Shown one piece after another: positions 44,401-54,872 of a stretch of 64,000 nucleotides of DNA. This stretch comes from Schistocephalus solidus (Eukaryota; Platyhelminthes; Cestoda; Diphyllobothriidea; Diphyllobothriidae), in contig WEDG01005155.1 of the NCBI GenBank assembly GCA_017591395.1, forward strand, positions 118,489 to 182,488. The letters run 5' to 3'. Within the stretch, counting starts at the first letter, position 1. Every line of letters begins with the position of its first letter. The notes beneath the pieces were generated by a model. The model did no database searches. It had not been told where the DNA came from and saw nothing but the letters and a program-made list of their open reading frames with translations. The translations under genes were made by a program, and so were the position numbers.

Positions 44401-47400
44401 GCTTAAGGAACATGTATGTTCCGTTGTGCCCTGGAGCTCAGACTAGAGTACTCACAGGCGGTCGCATAGCGACGTGTAGCATATGTTGATAAGGTGGAAC
44501 CGACAAAGACAAGGGAGACCGGAATGGCCATTTCTGGCTTATTAGCCGTCATCAGCCAGTCATACCCAATCCCAAGTGTGGAACACCTGGGATTCGAACC
44601 CGCGACCTTTGGTATTTGAGTCGAACGCTCTACCATTGAGCCACGGGCTCGTTGCTTTGTCGGTTGCGATCGGGAATATGATGATAGTGTGTGGCTCACC
44701 GATCTGCTTAAGGAACATGTATGTTCCGTTGTGCCCTGGAACTCAGACTAGAGTACTCACAGGCGGTCGCATAGCGACGTGTAGCATATGTTGATAAGTG
44801 TGAACCGACAAAGACAAGGGAGACCGGAATGGCCATTTCTGGCTTATTAGCCGTCATCAGCCAGTCATACCCAATCCCAAGTGTGGCACACCTGGGATTC
44901 GAACCCGCGACCTTTGGTATTTGAGTCGAACGCTCTACCATTGAGCCACGGGCTCGTTGTTTTGTCGGTTGTGATCGGGAATATGATGATAGTGTGGGGC
45001 TCACCGATCTGCTTAAGGAACATGTATGTTCCGTTTTCCCCTGGAGCTCAGACTAGAGCCCTCGTAGGCGGTCGCATAGCGACGTGTAGCATATGTTGAT
45101 AAGGTGGAACCGACAAAGACAAGGGAGACCGGAATGGCCATTTCTGGCTTATTAGCCGTCATCAGCCAGTCATACCCAATCCCAAGTGTGGCACACCTGG
45201 GATTCGAACCCGCGACCTTTGGTATTTGAGTCGAACGCTCTACCATTGAGCCACGGGCTCGTTGTTTTGTCGGTTGTGATCGGGAATATGATGATAGTGT
45301 GGGCTCACCGATCTGCTTAAGGAACATGTATGTTCCGTTGTGCCCTGGAGCTCAGACTAGAGCCTCGCAGGCGGTCGCATAGCGACGTGTAGCATATGTT
45401 GATAAGGTGGAACCGACAAAGACAAGGGAGACCGGAATGGCCATTTCTGGCTTATTAGCCGTCATCAGCCAGTCATACCCAATCCCAAGTGTGGCACACC
45501 TGGGATTCGAACCCGCGACCTTTGGTATTTGAGTCGAACGCTCTACCATTGAGCCACGGGCTCGTTGTTTTTGTCGGTTGTGATCGGGAATATGATGATA
45601 GTGTGGGCTCACCGATCTGCTTAAGGAACATGTATGTTCCGTTGGGCCTTGAGCTCAGACTAGAGCCCTCGCAGGCGGTCGCATAGCGACGTGTAGCATA
45701 TGTTGATAAGGTGGAACCGACAAAGACAAGGGAGACCGGAATGGCCATTTCTGGCTTATTAGCCGTCATCAGCCAGTCATACCCAATCCCAAGTGTGGCA
45801 CACCTGGGATTCGAACCCGCGACCTTTGGTATTTGAGTCGAACGCTCTACCATTGAGCCACGGGCTCGTTGTTTTTGTCGGTTGTGATCGGGAATATGAT
45901 GATAGTGTGGGGCTCACCGATCTGCTTAAGGAACATGTATGTTCCGTTGTGCCCTGGAGCTCAGACTAGAGCCCTCGCAGGCGGTCGCATAGCGACGTGT
46001 AGCATATGTTGATAAGGTGGAACCGACAAAGACAAGGGAGACCGGAATGGCCATTTCTGGCTTATTAGCCGTCATCAGCCAGTCATACCCAATCCCAAGT
46101 GTGGCACACCTGGGATTCGAACCCGCGACCTTTGGTATTTGAGTCGAACGCTCTACCATTGAGCCACGGGCTCGTTGTTTTTGTCGGTTGTGATCGGGAA
46201 TATGATGATAGTGTGGGGCTCACCGATCTGCTTAAGGAACATGTATGTTCCGTTGTGCCCTGGAGCTCAGACTAGAACCCTCGCAGGCGGTCGCATAGCG
46301 ACGTGTAGCATATGTTGATAAGGTGGAACCGACAAAGACAAGGGAGACCGGAATGGCCATTTCTGGCTTATTAGCCGTCATCAGCCAGTCATACCCAATC
46401 CCAAGTGTGGCACACCTGGGATTCGAACCCGCGACCTTTGGTATTTGAGTCGAACGCTCTACCATTGAGCCACGGGCTCGTTGTTTTTGTCGGTTGTGAT
46501 CGGGAATATGATGATAGTGTGGGGCTCACCGATCTGCTTAAGGAACATGTATGTTCCGTTGTGCCCTGGAGCTCAGACTAGAGCCCTCGCAGGCGGTCGC
46601 ATAGCGACGTGTAGCATATGTTGATAAGGTGGAACCGACAAAGACAAGGGAGACCGGAATGGCCATTTCTGGCTTATTAGCCGTCATCAGCCAGTCATAC
46701 CCAATCCCAAGTGTGGCACACCTGGGATTCGAACCCGCGACCTTTGGTATTTGAGTCGAACGCTCTACCATTGAGCCACGGGCTCGTTGTTTTGTCGGTT
46801 GTGATCGGGAATATGATGATAGTGTGGGGCTCACCGATCTGCTTAAGGAACATGTATGTTCCGTTGTGCCCTGGAGCTCAGACTAGAACCCTCGCAGGCG
46901 GTCGCATAGCGACGTGTAGCATATGTTGATAAGGTGGAACCGACAAAGACAAGGGAGACCGGAATGGCCATTTCTGGCTTATTAGCCGTCATCAGCCAGT
47001 CATACCCAATCCCAAGTGTGGCACACCTGGGATTCGAACCCGCGACCTTTGGTATTTGAGTCGAACGCTCTACCATTGAGCCACGGGCTCGTTGTTTTGT
47101 CGGTTGTGATCGGGAATATGATGATAGTGTGGGCTCACCGATCTGCTTAAGGAACATGTACGTTCCGTTGTGCCCTGGAGCTCAGACTAGAGCCTCGCAG
47201 GCGGTCGCATAGCGACGTGTAGCATATGTTGATAAGGTGGAACCGACAAAGACAAGGGAGACCGGAATGGCCATTTCTGGCTTATTAGCCGTCATCAGCC
47301 AGTCATACCCAATCCCAAGTGTGGCACACCTGGGATTCGAACCCGCGACCTTTGGTATTTGAGTCGAACGCTCTACCATTGAGCCACGGGCTCGTTGTTT

Positions 47401-50400
47401 TGTCGGTTGTGATCGGGAATATGATGATAGTGTGGGGCTCACCGATCTGCTTAAGGAACATGTATGTTCCGTTGTGCCCTGGAGCTCAGACTAGAGCCCT
47501 CGCAGGCGGTCGCATAGCGACGTGTAGCATATGTTGATAAGGTGGAACCGACAAAGACAAGGGAGACCGGAATGGCCATTTCTGGCTTATTAGCCGTCAT
47601 CAGCCAGTCATACCCAATCCCAAGTGTGGCACACCTGGGATTCGAACCCGCGACCTTTGGTATTTGAGTCGAACGCTCTACCATTGAGCCACGGGCTCGT
47701 TGTTTTGTCGGTTGTGATCGGGAATATGATGATAGTGTGGGGCTCACCGATCTGCTTAAGGAACATGTACGTTCCGTTGTGCCCTGGAGCTCAGACTAGA
47801 GCCCTCACAGGCGGTCGCATAGCGACGTGTAGCATATGTTGATAAGGTGGAACCGACAAAGACAAGGGAGACCGGAATGGCCATTTCTGGCTTATTAGCC
47901 GTCATCAGCCAGTCATACCCAATCCCAAGTGTGGCACACCTGGGATTCGAACCCGCGACCTTTGGTATTTGAGTCGAACGCTCTACCATTGAGCCACGGG
48001 CTCGTTGTTTTGTCGGTTGTGATCGGGAATATGATGATAGTGTGGGGCTCACCGATCTGCTTAAGGAACATGTATGTTCCGTTGTGCCCTGGAGCTCAGA
48101 CTAGAGCCCTCGCAGGCGGTCGCATAGCGACGTGTAGCATATGTTGATAAGGTGGAACCGACAAAGACAAGGGAGACCGGAATGGCCATTTCTGGCTTAT
48201 TAGCCGTCATCAGCCAGTCATACCCAATCCCAAGTGTGGCACACCTGGGATTCGAACCCGCGACCTTTGGTATTTGAGTCGAACGCTCTACCATTGAGCC
48301 ACGGGCTCGTTGTTTTTGTCGGTTGTGATCGGGAATATGATGATAGTGTGGGCTCACCGATCTGCTTAAGGAACATGTATGTTCCGTTGTGCCCTGGAGC
48401 TCAGACTAGAGCCCTCGCAGGCGGTCGCATAGCGACGTGTAGCATATGTTGATAAGGTGGAACCGACAAAGACAAGGGAGACCGGAATGGCCATTTCTGG
48501 CTTATTAGCCGTCATCAGCCAGTCATACCCAATCCCAAGTGTGGCACACCTGGGATTCGAACCCGCGACCTTTGGTATTTGAGTCGAACGCTCTACCATT
48601 GAGCCACGGGCTCGTTGTTTTGTCGGTTGTGATCGGGAATATGATGATAGTGTGGGGCTCACCGATCTGCTTAAGGAACATGTATGTTCCGTTGTGCCCT
48701 GGAGCTCAGACTAGAGCCCTCGCAGGCGGTCGCATAGCGACGTGTAGCATATGTTGATAAGGTGGAACCGACAAAGACAAGGGAGACCGGAATGGCCATT
48801 TCTGGCTTATTAGCCGTCATCAGCCAGTCATACCCAATCCCAAGTGTGGCACACCTGGGATTCGAACCCGCGACCTTTGGTATTTGAGTCGAACGCTCTA
48901 CCATTGAGCCACGGGCTCGTTGTTTTGTCGGTTGTGATCGGGAATATGATGATAGTGTGGGGCTCACCGATCTGCTTAAGGAACATGTATGTTCCGTTGT
49001 GCCCTGGAGCTCAGACTAGAGCCCTCGCAGGCGGTCGCATAGCGACGTGTAGCATATGTTGATAAGGTGGAACCGACAAAGACAAGGGAGACCGGAATGG
49101 CCATTTCTGGCTTATTAGCCGTCATCAGCCAGTCATACCCAATCCCAAGTGTGGCACACCTGGGATTCGAACCCGCGACCTTTGGTATTTGAGTCGAACG
49201 CTCTACCATTGAGCCACGGGCTCGTTGTTTTGTCGGTTGTGATCGGGAATATGATGATAGTGTGGGGCTCACCGATCTGCTTAAGGAACATGTATGTTCC
49301 GTTGTGCCCTGGAGCTCAGACTAGAGCCCTCGCAGGCGGTCGCATAGCGACGTGTAGCATATGTTGATAAGGTGGAACCGACAAAGACAAGGGAGACCGG
49401 AATGGCCATTTCTGGCTTATTAGCCGTCATCAGCCAGTCATACCCAATCCCAAGTGTGGCACACCTGGGATTCGAACCCGCGACCTTTGGTATTTGAGTC
49501 GAACGCTCTACCATTGAGCCACGGGCTCGTTGTTTTGTCGGTTGTGATCGGGAATATGATGATAGTGTGGGGCTCACCGATCTGCTTAAGGAACATGTAT
49601 GTTCCGTTGTGCCCTGGAGCTCAGACTAGAGCCCTCGCAGGCGGTCGCATAGCGACGTGTAGCATATGTTGATAAGGTGGAACCGACAAAGACAAGGGAG
49701 ACCGGAATGGCCATTTCTGGCTTATTAGCCGTCATCAGCCAGTCATACCCAATCCCAAGTGTGGCACACCTGGGATTCGAACCCGCGACCTTTGGTATTT
49801 GAGTCGAACGCTCTACCATTGAGCCACGGGCTCGTTGTTTTGTCGGTTGTGATCGGGAATATGATGATAGTGTGGGCTCACCGATCTGCTTAAGGAACAT
49901 GTATGTTCCGTTGTGCCCTGGAGCTCAGACTAGAGCCCTCGCAGGCGGTCGCATAGCGACGTGTAGCATATGTTGATAAGGTGGAACCGACAAAGACAAG
50001 GGAGACCGGAATGGCCATTTCTGGCTTATTAGCCGTCATCAGCCAGTCATACCCAATCCCAAGTGTGGCACACCTGGGATTCGAACCCGCGACCTTTGGT
50101 ATTTGAGTCGAACGCTCTACCATTGAGCCACGGGCTCGTTGTTTTTGTCGGTTGTGATCGGGAATATGATGATAGTGTGGGGCTCACCGATCTGCTTAAG
50201 GAACATGTATGTTCCGTTGTGCCCTGGAGCTCAGACTAGAGCCCTCGCAGGCGGTCGCATAGCGACGTGTAGCATATGCTGATAAGGTGGAACCGACAAA
50301 GACAAGGGAGACCGGAATGGCCATTTCTGGCTTATTAGCCGTCATCAGCCAGTCATACCCAATCCCAAGTGTGGCACACCTGGGATTCGAACCCGCGACC

Positions 50401-52712
50401 TTTGGTATTTGAGTCGAACGCTCTACCATTGAGCCACGGGCTCGTTGTTTTGTCGGTTGTGATCGGGAATATGATGATAGTGTGGGCTCACCGATCTGCT
50501 TAAGGAACATGCATGTTCCGTTGTGCCCTGGAGCTCAGACTAGAGCCCTCGCAGGCGGTCGCATAGCGACGTGTAGCATATGTTGATAAGGTGGAACCGA
50601 CAAAGACAAGGGAGACCGGAATGGCCATTTCTGGCTTATTAGCCGTCATCAGCCAGTCATACCCAATCCCAAGTGTGGCACACCTGGGATTCGGACCCGC
50701 GACCTTTGGTTTTTGAGTCGAACGCTCTACCATTGAGCCACGGGCTCGTTGTTTTGTCGGTTGTGATCGGGAATATGATGATAGTGTGGGGCTCACCGAT
50801 CTGCTTAAGGAACATGTATGTTCCGTTGTGCCCTGGAGCTCAGACTAGAGCCCTCGCAGGCGGTCGCATAGCGACGTGTAGCATATGTTGATAAGGTGGA
50901 ACCGACAAAGACAAGGGAGACCGGAATGGCCATTTCTGGCTTATTAGCCGTCATCAGCCAGTCATACCCAATCCCAAGTGTGGCACACCTGGGATTCGGA
51001 ACCCGCGACCTTTGGTATTTGAGTCGAACGCTCTCAACATTGAGCCACGGGCTCGTTGTTTTTGTCGGTTGTGATCGGGAATATGATGATAGTGTGGGGC
51101 TCACCGATCTGCTTAAGGAACATGTATGTTCCGTTGTGCCCTGGAGCTCAGACTAGAGCCCTCGCAGGCGGTCGCATAGCGACGTGTAGCATATGTTGAT
51201 AAGGTGGAACCGACAAAGACAAGGGAGACCGGAATGGCCATTTCTGGCTTATTAGCCGTCATCAGCCAGTCATACCCAATCCCAAGTGTGGCACACCTGG
51301 GATTCGAACCCGCGACCTTTGGTATTTGAGTCGAACGCTTTCTACCATTGAGCCACGGGCTCGTTGTTTTTGTCGGTTGTGATCGGGAATATGATGATAG
51401 TGTGGGGCTCACCGATCTGCTTAAGGAACATGTATGTTCCGTTGTGCCCCTGGAGCTCAGACTAGAGCCCTCGCAGGCGGTCGCATAGCGACGTGTAGCA
51501 TATGTTGATAAGGTGGAACCGACAAAGACAAGGGAGACCGGAATGGCCATTTCTGGCTTATTAGCCGTCATCAGCCAGTCATACCCAATCCCAAGTGTGG
51601 CACACCTGGGATTCGAACCCGCGACCTTTGGTATTTGAGTCGAACGCTCTACCATTGAGCCACGGGCTCGTTGTTTTTGTCGGTTGTGATCGGGAATATG
51701 ATGATAGTGTGGGGCTCACCGATCTGCTTAAGGAACATGTACGTTCCGTTGTGCCCTGGAGCTCAGACTAGAGCCCTCGCAGGCGGTCGCATAGCGACGT
51801 GTAGCATATGTTGATAAGGTGGAACCGACAAAGACAAGGGAGACCGGAATGGCCATTTCTGGCTTATTAGCCGTCATCAGCCAGTCATACCCAATCCCAA
51901 GTGTGGCACACCTGGGATTCGAACCCGCGACCTTTGGTATTTGAGTCGAACGCTCACCATTGAGCCACGGGCTCGTTGTTTTGTCGGTTGTGATCGGGAA
52001 TATGATGATAGTGTGGGGCTCACCGATCTGCTTAAGGAACATGTATGTTCCGTTGTGCCCTGGAGCTCAGACTAGAGCCCTCGCAGGCGGTCGCATAGCG
52101 ACGTGTAGCATATGTTGATAAGGTGGAACCGACAAAGACAAGGGAGACCGGAATGGCCATTTCTGGCTTATTAGCCGTCATCAGCCAGTCATACCCAATC
52201 CCAAGTGTGGCACACCTGGGATTCGAACCCGCGACCTTTGGTATTTGAGTCGAACGCTCTACCATTGAGCCACGGGCTCGTTGTTTTGTCGGTTGTGATC
52301 GGGAATATGATGATAGTGTGGGGCTCACCGATCTGCTTAAGGAACATGTACGTTCCGTTGTGCCCTGGAGCTCAGACTAGAACCCTCGCAGGCGGTCGCA
52401 TAGCGACGTGTAGCATATGTTGATAAGGTGGAACCGACAAAGACAAGGGAGACCGGAATGGCCATTTCTGGCTTATTAGCCGTCATCAGCCAGTCATACC
52501 CAATCCCAAGTGTGGCACACCTGGGATTCGAACCCGCGACCTTTGGTATTTGAGTCGAACGCCTCACCATTAAGCCACGGGCTCGTTGTTTTGTCGGTTG
52601 TGATCGGGAATATGATGATAGTGTGGGGCTCACCGATCTGCTTAAGGAACATGTACGTTCCGTTGTGCCCTGGAGCTCAGACTAGAACCCTCGCAGGTGG
52701 TCGCATAGCGAC
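41428..52712 (-). repeat. Satellite array: 37 tandem 305-bp units with pseudo-tRNA
   Basis: The plus-strand GATTCGAACCCGCGACC word (or a close variant) occurs 37 times between about 41534 and 52524, at a mean spacing of 305 bp. Each unit has GACCGGAATGGCCATTTCTG, the pseudo-tRNA (minus strand), CGGTTG-GATCGGGAATATG, CTCACCGATCTGCTTAAGG, a GGAACAT/ATGTTCC hairpin, CTCAGACTAGAG, a GTCGC-ATA-GCGAC hairpin and GTAGCATATGTTGATAA. Units 1 to about 10 are variable and carry TGTGGAACACC, CTCACAGGCAG and AACATTTATGTT. Units about 12 to 37 are very uniform and carry TGTGGCACACC, CTCGCAGGCGG and AACATGTATGTT. Minus-strand frames with MVERSTQIPKVAGSNPR, repeated along the array, are translations of the tRNA-like segment, not proteins. 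The minus strand of the consensus has no run of four T, so it has no internal pol III terminator. Confidence 0.98.
48238..48308 (-). ncRNA. Pseudo-tRNA in a representative array unit
   Basis: On the minus strand: GAGCCCGTGGCTCAATGG, with A-box TGGCTCAATGG (48291-48301) and the D-arm GCTC-AATGGTA-GAGC; then CTCAAAT, which aligns with an anticodon loop (U33, anticodon CAA, purine 37); then B-box GGTTCGAATCC (48248-48258). Box spacing is normal for a tRNA gene. The acceptor stem (GAGCCCG against GTGTGCC) and two of five anticodon-stem pairs fail, so it is a tRNA-derived pol III promoter rather than a working tRNA. The same segment recurs in all units (for example 44285, 47639 and 49468). If the loop alignment is right, the ancestor may have been a Leu-CAA tRNA; this is a weak inference. 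Confidence 0.75.
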
Positions 52713-52736
52713 ATATATATATATATATATATATAT
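52713..52736. repeat. TA microsatellite, right border of the array
   Basis: The last unit breaks off inside the GTCGCATAGCGAC hairpin (ATAGCGACATATATAT) and continues as about 12 TA repeats, followed directly by the 3' end of PLE-2. Confidence 0.95.
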
Positions 52737-52739
52737 AAA

Positions 52740-53066
52740 AATTGGAAAATAGGCATAGCAAGAAGTATAATTCGAATCAAAGACATTCTTTGGGAATCAA
52801 TAAGAAACTTTATTAGGTAAAATTTTAACGCTGGTTCCCCAGGTCGTCGTCAGACGTGAAGTAAGTGTGCGAAACAGTTAAAATTTAAAATGTGCAAAAA
52901 TCGATATTATTTAGACATTCCTGCCAATGGTTGTCATTGTGGGTTGTTTTTAAGTTTTGATTGGCTCTCGTCTCTTCCAGCTTTATTTCAGGTTGCCATA
53001 AACAGGGTCCAATTCAATGTGTCGGTTGATGCATGAGTTATCTGAGAAAATGGCCTCCAAAACATA
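52740..53066 (-). pseudogene. PLE-2 3' end, minus strand
   Basis: The minus strand encodes LEAIFSDNSCINRHIELD and PVYGNLK, the extreme C-terminus of a PLE GIY-YIG endonuclease. It is followed by a 3' region with GAAGAGACGAGAGCCAATC, then CTGACGACGACCTGG, GGAACCAGCGTT and AAAATTTTA, a degenerate hammerhead-like segment. The end, ACCTAATAAAGTTTCTTATT, reaches the TA repeat at 52736. It shares sequence with the plus-strand copy at 53141-53508 and is arranged head to head with it. The family differs from PLE-1. Confidence 0.85.
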
Positions 53067-53140
53067 CGACTGCACTGCAAAATCAGCTTGTACACTCAAA
53101 GGATAGGATTGACTATTTGGATAAAAAAGAAGTCGTATAC

Positions 53141-53508
53141 TAGATTCCATGTAACAGCTGCAATGCGGTATATTGTGTTCGGACAGGAAAGTCCGCCTAT
53201 ATGCGCATACATGAACATAAATTGGCAGTAAGGAGGCGAGACCACTAGCCTCAAATTGTCATGCATACGCTGGAAACTGGACACAAATTTGCCTGGGAAA
53301 AAACCCGCATTGTTGCCTCCTGTCCATCTAAGAAAGGTCTAAATTTTTGGAGGCCATTTTCTCAGATAACAATTGCATCAAACGACACATCGACTTGGAA
53401 CATGTGTACGGCAACCCGAAAGAAAGGTTGGAAGAGACGAGAGCCAATCCAAACGGAAAAACATCCCACAACGACAACCATTGGCAGCAATGACTAAGCA
53501 ATATCGAT
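53141..53508 (+). pseudogene. PLE-2 GIY-YIG endonuclease fragment, plus strand
   Basis: Frame 2 reads IPCNSCNAVYCVRTGKSAYM, RIHEHKLAVRRRDH, a TAG, then HTLETGHKFAWEKTRIVA. This is the GIY-YIG core (I-P-C, Y, the G-T-G-K that follows, R-I-H-E-H-K) and its C-terminal block. After a frameshift it continues LEAIFSDN and KRHIDLEHVYGNPK, matching the minus-strand copy at 52740-53066. The Gly after the second Tyr of the family motif has changed (VYCVRTGK where YVGQTGK is usual). The 3' tail is cut at about 53508, where LINE fragment F begins. Confidence 0.85.
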
Positions 53509-54110
53509 TGCGACCGCACATTCACCTCACGCATCGGCCTGGTCGGTCACATGCGAATCCATCGTACAGAGACTGGTGAACCAGTGCCTGGAGTTCCAAC
53601 ACACAGCAGAGATCGCCGCCTCCACTGCCCTCACTGTCCTCGCGCATTCCCTCATCGCATTGGCCTATTCGGTCACATGCGCATCCATGACAGCGGAATT
53701 CACCGCAATGCAGACAACACCGATACCCATACACACCCTCCACTCCAGCTATTCTTACCGCCACCGCCACCCCCTCTACCATGAATGAAACCATCCAGCC
53801 TCTTCCAATTTTTCCTGCCCACACTGCGCCCGCAAATTCAACTCACGCATCGGCTTGATCGGTCACCTGCGAATCCATCGCATGGAGGCTGTCGAACCAG
53901 CGCCTGGGGCTCAGACATACAGTCGAGGTGCCCGCCTTCACTGCCCTCACTGCTCCCGCACATTTACACACCGCATGGGCTTATTCGGACAAAAGCGCCT
54001 CTACGATAACCTGGGGTAAACCACGGAAGGCTAAGCCACATCAGTGCACAGTACCTACACCAATTCATCGACAACACCCTCACAATCAACATGTTCCTGA
54101 GTATATCGCG
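53509..54110 (+). pseudogene. LINE fragment F: C-terminal zinc fingers
   Basis: It begins abruptly inside a finger ([13 protein letters not shown] at about 53509). It continues with [15 protein letters not shown], then CPHCPRAFPHRIGLF with HMRIHDSG in the 53551-53784 frame, where Cys and His ligands are intact. After a frameshift come CPHCARKFNSRIGLIG and [22 protein letters not shown], where the last finger has lost its His ligands. It corresponds to fingers 2-5 of LINE-A. There is no reverse transcriptase in front; the 5' neighbour is PLE-2. Confidence 0.9.
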
Positions 54111-54872
54111 GTGTCCTAGAAACCGTGGCTGGGATGGCTGCAAATCTGACGCTTACACCAGACCACGCCGTCGGCCCAGTGTATGTGCTGTGTTTCGAGA
54201 GGCTGACCAGTGGACTGGGAGTTAGGCGGCGATGGCTCCTCCATATCTCCTGAGTAAGTAAATCCTGGTGTGTGCGTTATGGGGGCCAAGTCGTGCTGTG
54301 GCGCGCGAAGACGGGTACGCCAACCCGTCAGCCAATGTGCCTACTCCCACCTCAGACAACTGACTGGCTCGAACAGTGGTCTGATGGTGGGGGTTGGGGA
54401 GAGAGTGAGGTCAACAGCTCAGCGCATTTTCCTCACTATAAACAATCTGACGCGCCTGAAACTATCATGGTGTGCTTAAAGCCGTGGCTTGAAAGGTTGC
54501 CAACTGACGGAATAACTCGGAACGCGCAGTCAGCGCAATGTGTGTTTTGTGTGGAGTGGCTGACTGGTAGACTGAGAGGCAGGCTGTAATGGCTCCTTCT
54601 TAATGTGGCCTTTATGGCACCCCCAGTCCGTGGGATCCGATCCAGGTGTGGTGGTACGCCCAGGCGGGCTCCGGCCACGCCAGCCACCTGTGTCATTCAC
54701 CGCCTAATGTCTTCTTGACTCTGTCATGACACCGGGTTCAGGTGGGGGAGGAGGAGATAGTGCGGTAGCTGCAGCGCAAGGCTACAATCACTTAAAACTA
54801 ATTCACGCACAAGTCACCGTCCCTGCACCACCTGTTGTGGAGCATACGGTGAACCTCGTCGAAATCGACGGT
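54111..54872 (+). mobile_element. LINE 3' end joined to upstream-repeat block
   Basis: Same order as 26602-27480: 3' UTR-like stretch (CAATTCATCGACAACACCCT, GTGTATGTGCTGTG), GCGCGAAGACGGGTACGCC, CTATAAACAATCTGACGCG, AAAGCCGTGGCTTG, CAGGTGTGGTGGTACGCCC, then GAGCATACGGTGAACCTCGT. One subrepeat copy only. It runs straight into the endonuclease of copy C at GTCGGAACACC. Confidence 0.8.

Noticed and set aside
41428..52712. 37 functional tRNA genes
   Set aside because: Box A, box B and the D-arm are good, but the acceptor stem does not pair and the anticodon stem is imperfect in every unit examined, so these are tRNA-derived promoters or relics.
41428..52712. CRISPR-like or protein-coding repeat array
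   Set aside because: Units are contiguous and 305 bp long without unique spacers, and the open frames are translations of a tRNA-like segment.
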